Below, in pieces: positions 1-8,522 of a stretch of DNA of 34,835 nucleotides (positions within the stretch are counted from its first letter, which is position 1; each line of letters begins with the position of its first letter). Position numbers and translations under genes: made by a program. Location of the stretch: the NCBI GenBank assembly GCA_964591605.1, contig CAZQEN010000030.1:1-34835 (forward strand). The letters are read 5' to 3'. The notes under the pieces are model-generated. The model worked only from the letters and a program-made list of their open reading frames with translations, ran no database searches and had not been told where the DNA came from. Source of the DNA: CAYLLT01 sp964591605 (GTDB taxonomy: Bacteria; Planctomycetota; Phycisphaerae; UBA1845; PWPN01).

Positions 1-827
1 TTCCGGGCTACGTGTATATCATCCTGCTCACCGCCCGTGATGGCACGGCCAACACGGTGGAGGGACTCTCGGCGGGAGCCGACGACTTTCTCACCAAGCC
101 TTTCGACCCGGCTGAGCTTCGCGTTCGCATCCGCGCCGCCGAGCGCGTCCTCTCGCTCGAAACACGGGATGTGGCGATCTTTGCCCTGGCCAAGCTGGCC
201 GAATCCCGCGACCCCGAAACCGGCGCCCACCTCGAACGGGTCCGCTCGTACTCACGCCTGCTCACCCGATTTCTGGCTCAACGCGAGAGGTACCGCCCGC
301 AACTCGATGCGGAGTTCGTGCGGCTCATTTATGTGACCAGTCCGCTGCACGATATCGGCAAGGTGGGCATTCCCGACAGCGTGCTGCTCAAGCCCAGCCG
401 GCTAAGCGACCGGGAGTTCGAGATCATGAAGTCGCACACCATTATCGGGGCCGAGACCCTCGCCGCGGCGGCTCGCCAGTTTCCGGGCGTCCGGTTTCTG
501 GAAATGGCCCGCGAGATCGCCCTGACGCACCACGAACGCTTCGATGGAAACGGTTATCCGGCCGGACTGCGGGGCGAGAGCATTCCCCTCTGCGGGCGAA
601 TCGTCGCGCTGGCCGACGTGTACGATGCCCTGACGACCAGACGCGTTTACAAGCGGGCCTACTCCCACGATGTCGCCCGCGCGATCATCCTCGACGAGCG
701 GGGGGATCATTTCGATCCCGCGGTGGTCGATGCGTTCGTGGAAGCGGAAGACGGGTTTCTGGCGATCCGGGATCGCTTCGCCGAGACCGAGGCGGTGCCG
801 GCTGAGCTGATGGGGGCTGACGCATGA
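1..827 (+). CDS. Response regulator with HD-GYP domain, 5'-partial (putative cyclic-di-GMP phosphodiesterase)
   Basis: The reading frame is open from the window edge, so the N-terminus is missing. What remains is the C-terminal half of a receiver domain, including the conserved Thr of LLTARD and the Lys of FLTKPFD, followed by an HD-GYP domain. That domain shows the HDIGK metal-binding motif, then HHERFDGNGYP (the HD-GYP signature itself) and LADVYDALTTRR. HD-GYP proteins hydrolyse cyclic di-GMP, and the receiver would gate this by phosphorylation (family knowledge). The stop codon overlaps the start of the next gene as ATGA, which points to translational coupling with a second regulator. The phosphoacceptor Asp lies outside the window and cannot be checked. 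Confidence 0.93.
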   Translation, partial: PGYVYIILLTARDGTANTVEGLSAGADDFLTKPFDPAELRVRIRAAERVLSLETRDVAIFALAKLAESRDPETGAHLERVRSYSRLLTRFLAQRERYRPQLDAEFVRLIYVTSPLHDIGKVGIPDSVLLKPSRLSDREFEIMKSHTIIGAETLAAAARQFPGVRFLEMAREIALTHHERFDGNGYPAGLRGESIPLCGRIVALADVYDALTTRRVYKRAYSHDVARAIILDERGDHFDPAVVDAFVEAEDGFLAIRDRFAETEAVPAELMGADA

Positions 828-2620
828 AAACGATTCTCGTGGTGGAGGACAGTGCCATCTGCCGCGAACCCATCGCGGCCATGCTGCGCCTTCACGGGTA
901 CCATACACTGGAGGCAGCGAATGGGCAGGAGGCCCTGCAGATCGCGCGGACGCACCGGCCGGACCTCATTCTGCTGGACGTCGGCATGCCAGTTATGGAT
1001 GGCCTGCAGTGTCTGGACGAGCTGCGCAGGCGTCCCCGCACGGCGCAGGTGCCGGTCATCATGCTCACCGGCGCCGCCGAGCGCGGCATCGTGGTCGAGG
1101 CCGCCAGGCGCCGGATCGCCGGTTTTCTCCTCAAATCGAGCTTCTCGAGCAGCGAGCTGATCGCGCGGGTGCAGTCGCTGATCGGCGCCGCCAAGCCGGA
1201 GACGAGCCCGCCGGCCGCGACTGAGCGGGCTGAGCCGCCCGAACCCGAGCCGACTCCGACAGCCCGGCCAGGTGCTCATCCGGCTGCCCCGCACGCGGTT
1301 CCGCCGCCCGCAGCCGCGCCGGCGCCTGCGTCGGCCCCGCCCCGTCGCTTCAGCAAGGCCGAGGTCCTCGGGCGCGCCACGCAGGAAACCCAGTTGCGCT
1401 CGATCAAGCCCGTCCTTGAATACGTGATCGCTCTGACCCGCAGCAGCACCAGCACCGTTGAGGACATCGCGTCCGCGATTCGCCAGGACCAGGTCCTGGC
1501 CCTGCAGATTCTCCGGGTGGCCAACTCGAGCTTCTACCAGCGGGGTCGCGTCGCGAAAGACCTCATCGAAGCGACGCAGCGCATCGGGCTCACCGCTATC
1601 CGCAACGCGGTCATCGCCATCCTGACCATTGAGCACTTCGAGAATATGACCGAGTCGGGACTCGTTCCCCAGCGGTTCTGGGAGCACTCGCTGGCCACCG
1701 CCGCACTGGCCGAGATGCTCGGTGAAGCGGTCTCCAGCAAACAGGCGGATCAGTTGTTCCTGGCGGGCCTGCTCCACGACGTGGGCCGAATGGTACTCAG
1801 CTCCCTGTATCCGGCTGAGTATGCCGCGGCGCTGGCCAGGGCCGCCCGGGAGGATGTGGACCTGGAGTCGGTGGAGCAGGAGGTTTTCGAGTTGAGCCAT
1901 GTCGACGTGACGCGGCATCTGCTCAGCCAGTGGAACATGCCGCCCTCGATCGTCGAGGCCGCGTCGCTTCACGAGTTGCCCGTGGAACGGCTTCGCCACG
2001 TGAGACAGAATGTCCAGAGCGTCCTGGCGGTGGCGCTGGCCAATCGCATGGTTCACGCCCTGTTGTTGGGCGACAGCGGTCATGCGCGGCTGCTGCCTTA
2101 TCATGACCTTGCCGGCGACCTGGGTCTTGACACGCACACCCTCCAGGCGGTCGCGGCCGCCGCGGTCCAGAAGACGATCGATACGCAGATGTTCTACGCC
2201 TCGCAATCGGGCGGACACTTCCGTGACCCTCTGCGTGTTGAGCTGGCGAAGCAAGCCGGGACCGCACCGCGCGTCGTCGTCCTGGGGCCGGATGCTCCGG
2301 CCGACCCGTTCTCGCTCTTCTTCCGGCAGCTCGACTGGCTGCATGACGCCGGACCGACCCTCGTCCTGCTCCTGGCCCGGTCCCAACTCGACTTCACCAG
2401 GTATCTGCCTTCGCTCAAGACGCTGGATTCCGCGGCGGAGGTTGCCCCGGCGGTGATCGTCGTCACGGCCGATGAGACCCTCAGCGTGCCGGCCGAATGG
2501 TCGTCCGGGCGGCTGGCAAAGAGAGTCTGCCTCCCATGCAGCTATTCGCACCTCATCGACGTTGCCATCCGGTGCAGCGATGCCGCCGTGCCGAGTCCGA
2601 CGACCGCTTCCTGCGCCTGA
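824..2620 (+). CDS. Response regulator with HDOD domain and a C-terminal receiver-like region
   Basis: The protein has 598 residues. Residues 1-120 form a complete receiver domain with the acidic pair E8/D9, phosphoacceptor D52, T82 and K104. A Pro/Ala-rich linker follows (about 121-175). An HDOD domain spans about 190-395, with the HD-like motif LLHDVGR near residue 317. HDOD is a non-catalytic relative of HD domains found in signalling proteins (family knowledge). The last 130 residues or so have alternating hydrophobic strands (VVVLG, TLVLLLA, AVIVVTAD) that resemble a degenerate second receiver without an obvious phosphoacceptor, which is my inference. The start overlaps the HD-GYP gene by ATGA, so the two regulators are probably made together and may act in one cyclic-di-GMP or motility-type pathway. 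Confidence 0.9.
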   Translation: MKTILVVEDSAICREPIAAMLRLHGYHTLEAANGQEALQIARTHRPDLILLDVGMPVMDGLQCLDELRRRPRTAQVPVIMLTGAAERGIVVEAARRRIAGFLLKSSFSSSELIARVQSLIGAAKPETSPPAATERAEPPEPEPTPTARPGAHPAAPHAVPPPAAAPAPASAPPRRFSKAEVLGRATQETQLRSIKPVLEYVIALTRSSTSTVEDIASAIRQDQVLALQILRVANSSFYQRGRVAKDLIEATQRIGLTAIRNAVIAILTIEHFENMTESGLVPQRFWEHSLATAALAEMLGEAVSSKQADQLFLAGLLHDVGRMVLSSLYPAEYAAALARAAREDVDLESVEQEVFELSHVDVTRHLLSQWNMPPSIVEAASLHELPVERLRHVRQNVQSVLAVALANRMVHALLLGDSGHARLLPYHDLAGDLGLDTHTLQAVAAAAVQKTIDTQMFYASQSGGHFRDPLRVELAKQAGTAPRVVVLGPDAPADPFSLFFRQLDWLHDAGPTLVLLLARSQLDFTRYLPSLKTLDSAAEVAPAVIVVTADETLSVPAEWSSGRLAKRVCLPCSYSHLIDVAIRCSDAAVPSPTTASCA

Positions 2621-2669
2621 AGTGGTGAGTTGCCGTGTGCCGCCACCTGGACAGGCCGGGCCGGAGGCT

Positions 2670-3701
2670 TCAGAACGGTCTTGGCTCCAGGAGCTTGATG
2701 TAGTCCTGGTCGTCGGTGCCCAGGCCGCGCTCGGCGGCGGCGCGCAGGTGGGGGACCCGGCCGAGGGAATCGCCGATCCTGGGGAGGCGCGCCTGTTCGC
2801 GCCGCTCGTTCAGGATGTCCAGGCCGGTGCTGTCCGAGGCGACGGGATCCGTGCTTACGATAACGCCGCGGTGCCGCCAGGTGTTCGTCAGCCGTGCCTC
2901 CGGCCCGCCGTCGAAGACCGCGTGCAGCGCATTGACGATGTGCACCCGGAGTTTCGAGCGGATCTCCGGAAGCGAGACGATGTCACCGGCGAAAGGGGCG
3001 CATCCGTTGGCGTGATATCGCGCCGGCCGGCGGATCAGGGCGTGCGAGAGGTTCTTGAGGCAGCCGGTCATCCCCGCGATGTTGTGCGTCTTGAGAAACG
3101 GCACGTTGATGATCGCGGTCACTTCCTGCAGCCACGCCGCGAGCTGCTCGGCGCCGCTTCCGAACGAGCGTTCGGGCCCCGCCCAGCCATGGATCATCGG
3201 CCGCGTCCTGGTCAGCCGGACCAGCTCCTGCGGCGCCTCGATCAGCATGATGCGGTCCGGGGCGAAGCCCGCGCGGGTGAGCGAATCGACGAGCTGCAGG
3301 CCGAATGGCACGGTCGTCCCGAGAATCTCGGAGCCTACCTGATTGAACTTGAGAGCGATGCGGTCATCCGCCCGGAGCAGGGCGTGCCAGGCGTCGGACG
3401 GGAGCGACTTGCCGGTCAGGGTCTTGATGGCTTCCTCCACCATCTCACCGGCCAGGGAGGGGTGCATCTTCGTACCGACCAGGACCTCCTGCGCACGCAG
3501 ATGAACGACGGTGGATTTGGCCGACTCGCTCACCGTCGGCGTGGTCGGCCGGCTGCCCAGGGCGGGCAGGGTCGCCGCGGTCGCAGAGGCACGGTCTGAT
3601 GCCTGCCGCTGGGGGGAGGCGGCCCGCGCGTGCGGCCCTGCTGCCGCCGCACCCACGGCGCCGCACGCCGCTCGAAGCAGCTCGCGCCGCGTACAGCCCA
3701 T
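2670..3701 (-). CDS. DUF362 domain protein with Tat signal peptide
   Basis: The N-terminus carries a twin-arginine signal: TRRELLRAA followed by a hydrophobic Ala/Gly stretch. Export in a folded state is therefore likely. The body matches DUF362 (PF04015): LKFNQVG, then IINVPFLKTHNIAGMTGCLKN, the hallmark region of the family, and later a VSTDPVASDSTG segment. DUF362 proteins are functionally uncharacterised; some carry ferredoxin domains, but none is visible here. I chose the ATG at 3701 because it puts the RR motif right after the start and has a GAGG upstream. An in-frame ATG at 3734 is an alternative, and the one at 3791 would overlap the divergent promoter and is unlikely. It is transcribed away from the pyrophosphorylase gene. 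Confidence 0.85.
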   Translation of the reverse strand: MGCTRRELLRAACGAVGAAAAGPHARAASPQRQASDRASATAATLPALGSRPTTPTVSESAKSTVVHLRAQEVLVGTKMHPSLAGEMVEEAIKTLTGKSLPSDAWHALLRADDRIALKFNQVGSEILGTTVPFGLQLVDSLTRAGFAPDRIMLIEAPQELVRLTRTRPMIHGWAGPERSFGSGAEQLAAWLQEVTAIINVPFLKTHNIAGMTGCLKNLSHALIRRPARYHANGCAPFAGDIVSLPEIRSKLRVHIVNALHAVFDGGPEARLTNTWRHRGVIVSTDPVASDSTGLDILNERREQARLPRIGDSLGRVPHLRAAAERGLGTDDQDYIKLLEPRPF

Positions 3702-3763
3702 CGCCCTCTTGAGATGCCCGGACCCGTTCACCATCGGTCCCCGTCTGCTGGCTCCGGCCGGCT

Positions 3764-3790
3764 TTGACTTTTCGGCTTTTCCTCTATACA
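3764..3790 (+). promoter_or_regulatory. Putative sigma-70 promoter for the UDP-sugar pyrophosphorylase gene
   Basis: A TTGACT hexamer at 3764-3769 and TATACA at 3785-3790 are separated by 15 bases, a little short. The predicted transcription start is near 3797, about 50 bases before the ATG at 3848. It lies in the divergent intergenic region, the only sensible place for this promoter. This is seen by eye only. Confidence 0.45.
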
Positions 3791-3847
3791 TCTATCGGCG
3801 AGAGCGCCGTTTCGGCTCAGTTAACTCTTTTGAAACGCAGGAGTTGC

Positions 3848-5287
3848 ATGTCGTCGTCCGTGGAACCTCAGCGTCTGAACCGCATCCGCAACGCCTTGCG
3901 CGAGCACCGTCAGGAGCATCTCCTGGCGTTCTGGGCGGGGCTCAACGACGCGCAGCGCGCCGAGCTGCTGTCCGACATCGAGCAGATTCACCTGCCGGGC
4001 ATCGACGAACTCATCCAGCGTCATGTGCTGACGGAGTCGTCGTTCCCCCTGCCACAACGCATCGAGCCGGCCCCCTCCTATCCGGCGCAGCCGGATATCG
4101 ACCTGGTCGGGAAATACGCGGACGCCGTCAAACGCGGCGTTTCGCTGATCCGCAAGAACAAGGTGGCGGCGTTCACGGTGGCGGGGGGCCAGGGCACGCG
4201 GCTGGGCTTCGAGGGGCCCAAGGGTGCGTTCCCGGTCTCGCCCGTCCGCGACAAGTCGCTCTTCCAGCTCTTCGCCGAGTTCATCCGCGGCACCAACCGG
4301 CGCTACGGCTCTGACGTGACTTGGTACATCATGACCAGCCCGCAGAACGACGCCCAGACGCGGGCGTTCTTCGAAAGGAACGCGTATTTCGGCCTGACAC
4401 CCGGGCGGGTGCGGTTCTTTCAGCAGGGCGTCATGCCCGCCTTTTCGAAGGACGGGCGGATCCTGCTCGATCAGAAGCATAGGGTGGCCTTTTCTCCCGA
4501 CGGCCACGGCGGCAGCCTGCTGGCCCTTCGCCGTTCGGGCGCGCTGGGCGAGATGGCGGCGGCCGGCGTCGAGTACATCAGCTATTTCCAGGTCGATAAC
4601 CCGCTCGTCAAGCCGATGGACCCGCTTTTCATCGGGCTGCACGAGCTGACCGGCTCGGAGATGTCGAGCAAAACGATTCCCAAGGCCGAAGATCTGGAGC
4701 GGGTCGGCAATTTCGTTCTGGGCGACGGGAAAGTGATGGTCATCGAATACTCCGACCTGCCTGAGACGCTGGCTCTTGCCAGGGACGAGCGGGGCCAGCG
4801 CCGGTACGACGCCGGGAGCATTGCCATCCACGTGTTGAACCGGTCGTTCGTGGAGCGCCTGACGGAAAGCGAGGAGCACTTCGGCCTGCCCTGGCACCGG
4901 GCGCTCAAGAAAGTGCCCTGTGTGGACGACCGTGGACAGCGGGTCGAGCCGGGCGCGCCCAACGCGGTCAAGTTGGAGGCATTCATCTTCGATGCGATCC
5001 CGCTCGCCCGCAAACCGATGGTGCTGCAGACGGTGCGCGCCGAAGAGTTCAGTCCGGTCAAGAACGCCAGCGGGGTGGACAGTGCCGAGACCGCCCGGCG
5101 GGACATGAACCGCCGGGCCGCCGCCTGGCTGCACGGTGCCGGCTTCGACGTGCCGACCCGCCCGGACGGGGAGCCGGACGGGCTGTTTGAGATCAGTCCG
5201 CTGCTGGCCCTGGATGGCGCCCACCTTCGTGAAGTCATGACCTCCGCTCCCCCCATCCAGCGCGGAGGACGAAACTACTATGAGTGA
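3848..5287 (+). CDS. UDPGP-family UTP--sugar-1-phosphate uridylyltransferase (UDP-GlcNAc/UDP-glucose pyrophosphorylase)
   Basis: The protein has 479 residues starting at ATG 3848, which has a good CAGGAG ribosome binding site at 3838-3843. Upstream in-frame codons run into the promoter. The nucleotide-binding loop AGGQGTRLGFEGPKG is the signature of the UDPGP family (eukaryote-like UAP1/UGP2 type, not the bacterial GalU type). Further family motifs are YIMTSPQND, FFQQGVMPAF, PDGHGG, YFQVDNPLV and a late EAFIFDA. The enzyme would join UTP and a hexose-1-phosphate to give UDP-sugar and pyrophosphate, feeding envelope polysaccharide synthesis in the cytoplasm. Whether the sugar is GlcNAc-1-P or Glc-1-P cannot be read safely from sequence; UAP1-like motifs slightly favour the N-acetyl sugar. 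It appears monocistronic. Confidence 0.92.
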   Translation: MSSSVEPQRLNRIRNALREHRQEHLLAFWAGLNDAQRAELLSDIEQIHLPGIDELIQRHVLTESSFPLPQRIEPAPSYPAQPDIDLVGKYADAVKRGVSLIRKNKVAAFTVAGGQGTRLGFEGPKGAFPVSPVRDKSLFQLFAEFIRGTNRRYGSDVTWYIMTSPQNDAQTRAFFERNAYFGLTPGRVRFFQQGVMPAFSKDGRILLDQKHRVAFSPDGHGGSLLALRRSGALGEMAAAGVEYISYFQVDNPLVKPMDPLFIGLHELTGSEMSSKTIPKAEDLERVGNFVLGDGKVMVIEYSDLPETLALARDERGQRRYDAGSIAIHVLNRSFVERLTESEEHFGLPWHRALKKVPCVDDRGQRVEPGAPNAVKLEAFIFDAIPLARKPMVLQTVRAEEFSPVKNASGVDSAETARRDMNRRAAAWLHGAGFDVPTRPDGEPDGLFEISPLLALDGAHLREVMTSAPPIQRGGRNYYE

Positions 5288-5497
5288 TCTGTCCATTGCC
5301 GACGGCGGAGGCGGAGGGACCGTCGTTCCGCGGCGGGGGAAGCCAACCGCCCGCAGCGTGTCGGCGGCCTCGCGACGATGCGTCCGCATCAGCGCAGGCC
5401 ATCCCGTTCCGGCGATGGCCGGCATGCCGGCGGGCGGACGCGACGGGCTATGTTCGGGTGACTGCGGCGAAAAGTCACAGCCTGCGCACGGCGCCTG

Positions 5498-5525
5498 TTG
5501 CAATTCGGCGCGCGGGTGTTACACT
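5498..5525 (+). promoter_or_regulatory. Possible promoter for the REC-Fis gene
   Basis: TTGCAA at 5498-5503 and TACACT at 5520-5525 are separated by 16 bases, giving a start near 5532, about 60 bases before the ATG. The remainder of the 5288-5590 gap shows no convincing gene; an ORF across it overlaps the preceding stop codon and has no recognisable domain. A TTGACA at 5566-5571 is too close to the ATG to act as a -35 box for this gene. Confidence 0.35.
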
Positions 5526-5590
5526 TCTGGTCGCGCGGTTCTCTTCGAGAGAGTTTGGTGACGTTTTGACATTTCAGAAGGACGGCAGCC

Positions 5591-6286
5591 ATGAGCGAGT
5601 CATGTCCGGGCGTGGTCTTGATCGTCGATGGTGATTCAACGAACGCGGCCAGCCTGCACGGTGAATTGAACGCCGCCGGTTACGTGGTGTTGGATGCGTC
5701 GGACGCCGCCGGGGCCCTTTCCCAGTTGAACTCTCATCACGTGGATGTGGTGATTACCGAGCTCCGACTCGCGGGCGGCGACGGGCTGCAACTGATCGAT
5801 CACATCCGGCGGGCCTCGCCCGACACCCGTGTCATCGTGGCCACGGCTCATGGCAGCATCGAGACTGCCGTAGAGGCCATGAAGCGCGGTTCGATCGACT
5901 TCCTGACCCGCCCCCTCAACGGTGGAACCGTCCTCAAGAAGATCCGGGAGGCGTGCTCCAGCCGGCGCAACGGGCGCGAAGCCCTGGCGGCCACCGCATC
6001 GGGCCGCAGCATTGAGTCCTCCATGGGGCAGATGAACGCCTTCGTCATGCCCGCCAGCCTCCGCGCGGGTGACAGCTTAGATGGCACTGGCGGCCTCACC
6101 GAAACCATGGCCGATCTCGAACGATCGCTGATCGAGGCGGCTCTCAAGCGGGCGTCCGGCAACCAGGCCAAAGCTGCCCAGTTCCTGAGAATCCCCAGAA
6201 CCACATTGCGCGACAAAATGGCGAAGTACGGCATGGTGGGTGATTCCGCCCGCCGTCAACCCGCGGCCAGCCCGCCGGTCTCGTGA
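5591..6286 (+). CDS. REC-Fis regulator with a degenerate receiver (non-canonical response regulator)
   Basis: The protein has 231 residues and a strong AGAAGGA ribosome binding site at 5576-5582. Residues 7-120 have the receiver fold, but key residues differ. The phosphoacceptor position in VVITELRLAGGDG is E57 instead of Asp, and the conserved Lys is R107 in FLTRPL; the acidic pocket reads D13-G14-D15. T85 is kept. The C-terminus (about 175-222) is a Fis-type helix-turn-helix (LIEAALKRASGNQAKAAQFL, then IPRTTLRDKM), as in NtrC-family regulators. There is no AAA+ domain between them, so it cannot activate sigma-54 in the NtrC manner. It resembles short ActR/PrrA-type regulators in layout. A Glu in place of Asp can mimic constant phosphorylation, so phosphorylation-independent DNA binding is an inference. 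No histidine kinase lies next to it. Confidence 0.88.
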   Translation: MSESCPGVVLIVDGDSTNAASLHGELNAAGYVVLDASDAAGALSQLNSHHVDVVITELRLAGGDGLQLIDHIRRASPDTRVIVATAHGSIETAVEAMKRGSIDFLTRPLNGGTVLKKIREACSSRRNGREALAATASGRSIESSMGQMNAFVMPASLRAGDSLDGTGGLTETMADLERSLIEAALKRASGNQAKAAQFLRIPRTTLRDKMAKYGMVGDSARRQPAASPPVS

Positions 6287-6458
6287 GACGCAGGCCGGGG
6301 CATCGACCGATGGGGCTGCCCAAAGGCGGACATGCCGGGCTTCGCTACCGATCTGCACAACCGATCAGCTCCTGAAACTCCAGGTCACCATCCGACGTAT
6401 GTTCAGGAAAGCCGTGCCGGCCAGCAGACGGCCCTCCGTCTGATTCCGCCGGAAACGC

Positions 6459-6487
6459 TTGACACCGGCGGAAGCGGTCGCGATCAT
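6459..6487 (+). promoter_or_regulatory. Putative sigma-70 promoter for the pseudopilin gene
   Basis: A perfect TTGACA (6459-6464) and GATCAT (6482-6487, 4 of 6 matches) are separated by 17 bases, with a predicted start near 6494. This leaves a leader of about 100 bases before the ATG at 6594. It is the only clear element in the 6287-6593 gap, which holds no credible gene. Confidence 0.5.
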
Positions 6488-6593
6488 AGGGGTTTCAAAC
6501 GTGCTCCGACGTGGCGCATCGGGGCCGCCGCCAGCAGGCGGGGAGTGCCTCACGGACGAGGTCCCGCAATAAGCCTCAACCGGGCAAATACTT

Positions 6594-7232
6594 ATGAAGC
6601 GCAGTCGTGCATTCACTCTGATTGAGGTGCTTGTGGTCGTGGCGATCATCTCGCTCCTGGCCACGATCCTGATGCCGGCGCTGAAAGAGGCACGACGGGT
6701 CAGCAAGCGGACAGTGTGCCTGGCGAACCTCGACCAGATTGCGAAAGCGGTCCAGTCGTACCTGCACAACAACCGGGACACCTTCCCCAACGACGTGGCC
6801 CGGCTGCCATCCGCTGAACCGGAGAAACGAGCTCTGCCCGACATGCTCATGCGTGAGTTTGCCGGCTCGGGCAGCGGAAAGAAGGGCACGTATCAGAACA
6901 AGGTGTTTCTGTGCCCGGAAGACCGGATCACGCAGAAGGACATGCTTCAGGATCCGGTCATCATGCAGAAGGGCCCCCGATATTACGACTCGCAGCGGAC
7001 GAGTTACGAATGGAACGACTTTCTGAATGGCCGCAAGCTGCACCAGCGTCCGACGATCCTGGTCTATGAGAACACCAGCACGGTTCCGCCCACGATCATC
7101 GAGACGTTCGTGCCCAAGAAAGACTACCTGCTGGTGTCCGATTACGAGATCTGGCACGGCCCCAAGGATCAGTTACGGACGTTCAACGCGCTGTATCTGA
7201 ATTTCGAGCCTCGTAGCGACAAACAGAAGTAG
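6594..7232 (+). CDS. Pseudopilin-like protein with type IV prepilin N-terminal methylation motif
   Basis: The protein has 212 residues. Residues 7-30 are a class III (prepilin) signal: RAFTLIEVLVVVAIISLLAT, with E at +5 of the processed form. Position -1 is Ala instead of the usual Gly, a variant often seen in Phycisphaerae-like proteins. The rest is a predicted extracellular domain with little hydrophobicity. Planctomycetes carry many such single pseudopilin-like genes of unknown role, distinct from a type II secretion operon. It is followed after 28 bases by a membrane-anchored protein that may be co-transcribed. No ribosome binding site of the usual type is visible. No prepilin peptidase or secretion ATPase lies in the window. 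Confidence 0.85.
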   Translation: MKRSRAFTLIEVLVVVAIISLLATILMPALKEARRVSKRTVCLANLDQIAKAVQSYLHNNRDTFPNDVARLPSAEPEKRALPDMLMREFAGSGSGKKGTYQNKVFLCPEDRITQKDMLQDPVIMQKGPRYYDSQRTSYEWNDFLNGRKLHQRPTILVYENTSTVPPTIIETFVPKKDYLLVSDYEIWHGPKDQLRTFNALYLNFEPRSDKQK

Positions 7233-7260
7233 TTCTTTGTTCTCGCAGGGGTTGTAGCGT

Positions 7261-7956
7261 ATGTCAGCCAAGACCAGGAAAACGAAAAAGAGCTTTTCCC
7301 TCTCTGATCGCACGAAGAAGATGCTGGCCATCGGTTCCGGCTGCGTGGTTGTCCTCGTCGGCGCCTGGTGGGCCTACTTTGAGTTCACCACCGTGCCGCC
7401 GCCGGATCTGAAGACCCCCGACGCCGTGTCGAAGGTCGAGGAAGTGGTAGAGTTCATGGGCAACGAGCGCGGGTTGGGCCGCATGTCCGTCCCGCGCGCG
7501 GAAGCGTTTCTGCTCTCGGCCTACCAGACTTACGGCAACAATCCCGAGGCGCGGACGCGCTTCGTCCGCGCCATGAACCAGATGTCCACCGGCGAGCGGG
7601 AGGTACTCAACAACGCGGTCTTCGAGATTGGCCGGGCCCACGTGATGCAGAGCGCGCGCGAATATGCGAGCGTCGCCCCCTCACAGCGATCCCGGTACAT
7701 CGACGGCGCCTACAGCAAGTTCGAGGAGATGCGGGCGGGTCTCTCGGGCCGTGTTCCCGGCAATGGTCAGCCCGGCGTCGGCGGACCGAGCCTGAGCGAA
7801 CCCCTCAACAAGGATCTGCCCAAGAGCACCGACGAGATGATGAAGGTCCTGGTTGACAAGACCAGCGCCCGCGAGAGATCCGAGGCCAAACCCTTCATCG
7901 ATGCCATGGCCGCCAAGCACAAAGAGCGGCAAGCCCAGAAGAGCCCGAGACGCTGA
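7261..7956 (+). CDS. Membrane-anchored protein of unknown function
   Basis: The protein has 231 residues and an AGGGG-type ribosome binding site about 9 bases upstream. A basic N-terminus (KTRKTKK) precedes one transmembrane helix at about residues 23-43 (LAIGSGCVVVLVGAWWAYF), which predicts a type II anchor with the rest outside the cytoplasm. The remainder is hydrophilic and largely helical with no recognised domain, and it ends in a basic tail (KHKERQAQKSPRR). It follows the pseudopilin gene at close range on the same strand, so a link to that protein is possible, but nothing in the sequence proves it. I do not recognise a family. Confidence 0.75.
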   Translation: MSAKTRKTKKSFSLSDRTKKMLAIGSGCVVVLVGAWWAYFEFTTVPPPDLKTPDAVSKVEEVVEFMGNERGLGRMSVPRAEAFLLSAYQTYGNNPEARTRFVRAMNQMSTGEREVLNNAVFEIGRAHVMQSAREYASVAPSQRSRYIDGAYSKFEEMRAGLSGRVPGNGQPGVGGPSLSEPLNKDLPKSTDEMMKVLVDKTSARERSEAKPFIDAMAAKHKERQAQKSPRR

Positions 7957-8048
7957 CGAACTCCGGTTGCCCATTTCGGATGGACCGTTGCCAGTGAGTC
8001 CAGACGGGGTCGCTCGATCGGAAATCGACAGCCGGACATCGGGCATTC

Positions 8049-8522
8049 CTACCGTGAACGCCGGGTCATGGCTCGGTCGATCTCCCGCTGGGCGTCCCGT
8101 TTCTTGAGATCCTGCCGCTTGTCGTACTCCTTTTTGCCGACCGCCAGCCCGAGCTCCACCTTGGCCAGGCCCCGGTCATTGAAATAGATCGCTATGGGGA
8201 TGATGGTCCGGCCGGTCCGGGCGACTTCCTGCTCGAGCTTACGCAGCTCGCGGCGGTGCAGCAGCAGGCGGCGGTTACGCAGCGGATCGTGGTTGAAGTC
8301 GGTGGCGGGGGGGTAGCGGTCGATCTGGGCCCCATAAAGCGTGGCCTGCGACCCGTTTATCCGGACGAAGGCGTCCGTAATCTGGGCCTGGCCGGCCCGC
8401 AGGCTCTTGACCTCGGTCCCGGTGAGGGCGATTCCCGCCTCCACCTTCTCGAGAATGTGATACTGATGATAGGCCTTGCGGTTCTCGATCCGCCGCGACT
8501 TGGGCTGGGGCTTTTTGGCCAT
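8049..8522 (-). CDS. smpB: SsrA-binding protein SmpB
   Basis: The protein has 157 residues, the usual SmpB length. SmpB binds tmRNA and takes it to stalled ribosomes for trans-translation. Recognisable segments are NRKAYHQYHILEKVEAGIALTGTEVKSLR at the N-terminus, the LYGAQIDRYPPATDFNHDPLRNRRLLLH core with the conserved H-x-P-x-R-x-R-x-L-L pattern, the RGLAKVELGLAVGKKEYDKR segment, and a basic C-terminal tail (about 140-157) of the kind that enters the mRNA channel. It is a single gene on the minus strand between the two plus-strand blocks. No tmRNA gene (ssrA) was found in the window. Confidence 0.97.
   Translation of the reverse strand: MAKKPQPKSRRIENRKAYHQYHILEKVEAGIALTGTEVKSLRAGQAQITDAFVRINGSQATLYGAQIDRYPPATDFNHDPLRNRRLLLHRRELRKLEQEVARTGRTIIPIAIYFNDRGLAKVELGLAVGKKEYDKRQDLKKRDAQREIDRAMTRRSR

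Noticed and set aside
707..2551. 614-residue minus-strand ORF opposite the HDOD gene
   Set aside because: Arg/Gly/Gln-rich translation without domains. The plus strand has clear REC and HDOD motifs, so this is a GC-driven antisense shadow.
2472..3599. 375-residue plus-strand ORF opposite the DUF362 gene
   Set aside because: It overlaps the HDOD gene end and lies antisense to unmistakable DUF362 motifs; its composition is not protein-like.
3821..5503. 560-residue minus-strand ORF opposite the pyrophosphorylase gene
   Set aside because: Antisense to an intact UDPGP-family enzyme; no recognisable motif.
5541..5555. TCTCT-TCG-AGAGA hairpin before the REC-Fis gene
   Set aside because: Short stem without a T-run; too weak to call a terminator or operator.
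5280..5561. 93-residue ORF starting inside the pyrophosphorylase stop region
   Set aside because: Low-complexity Gly/Arg/Ser/Cys translation, no domain, and it covers the likely promoter of the next gene.
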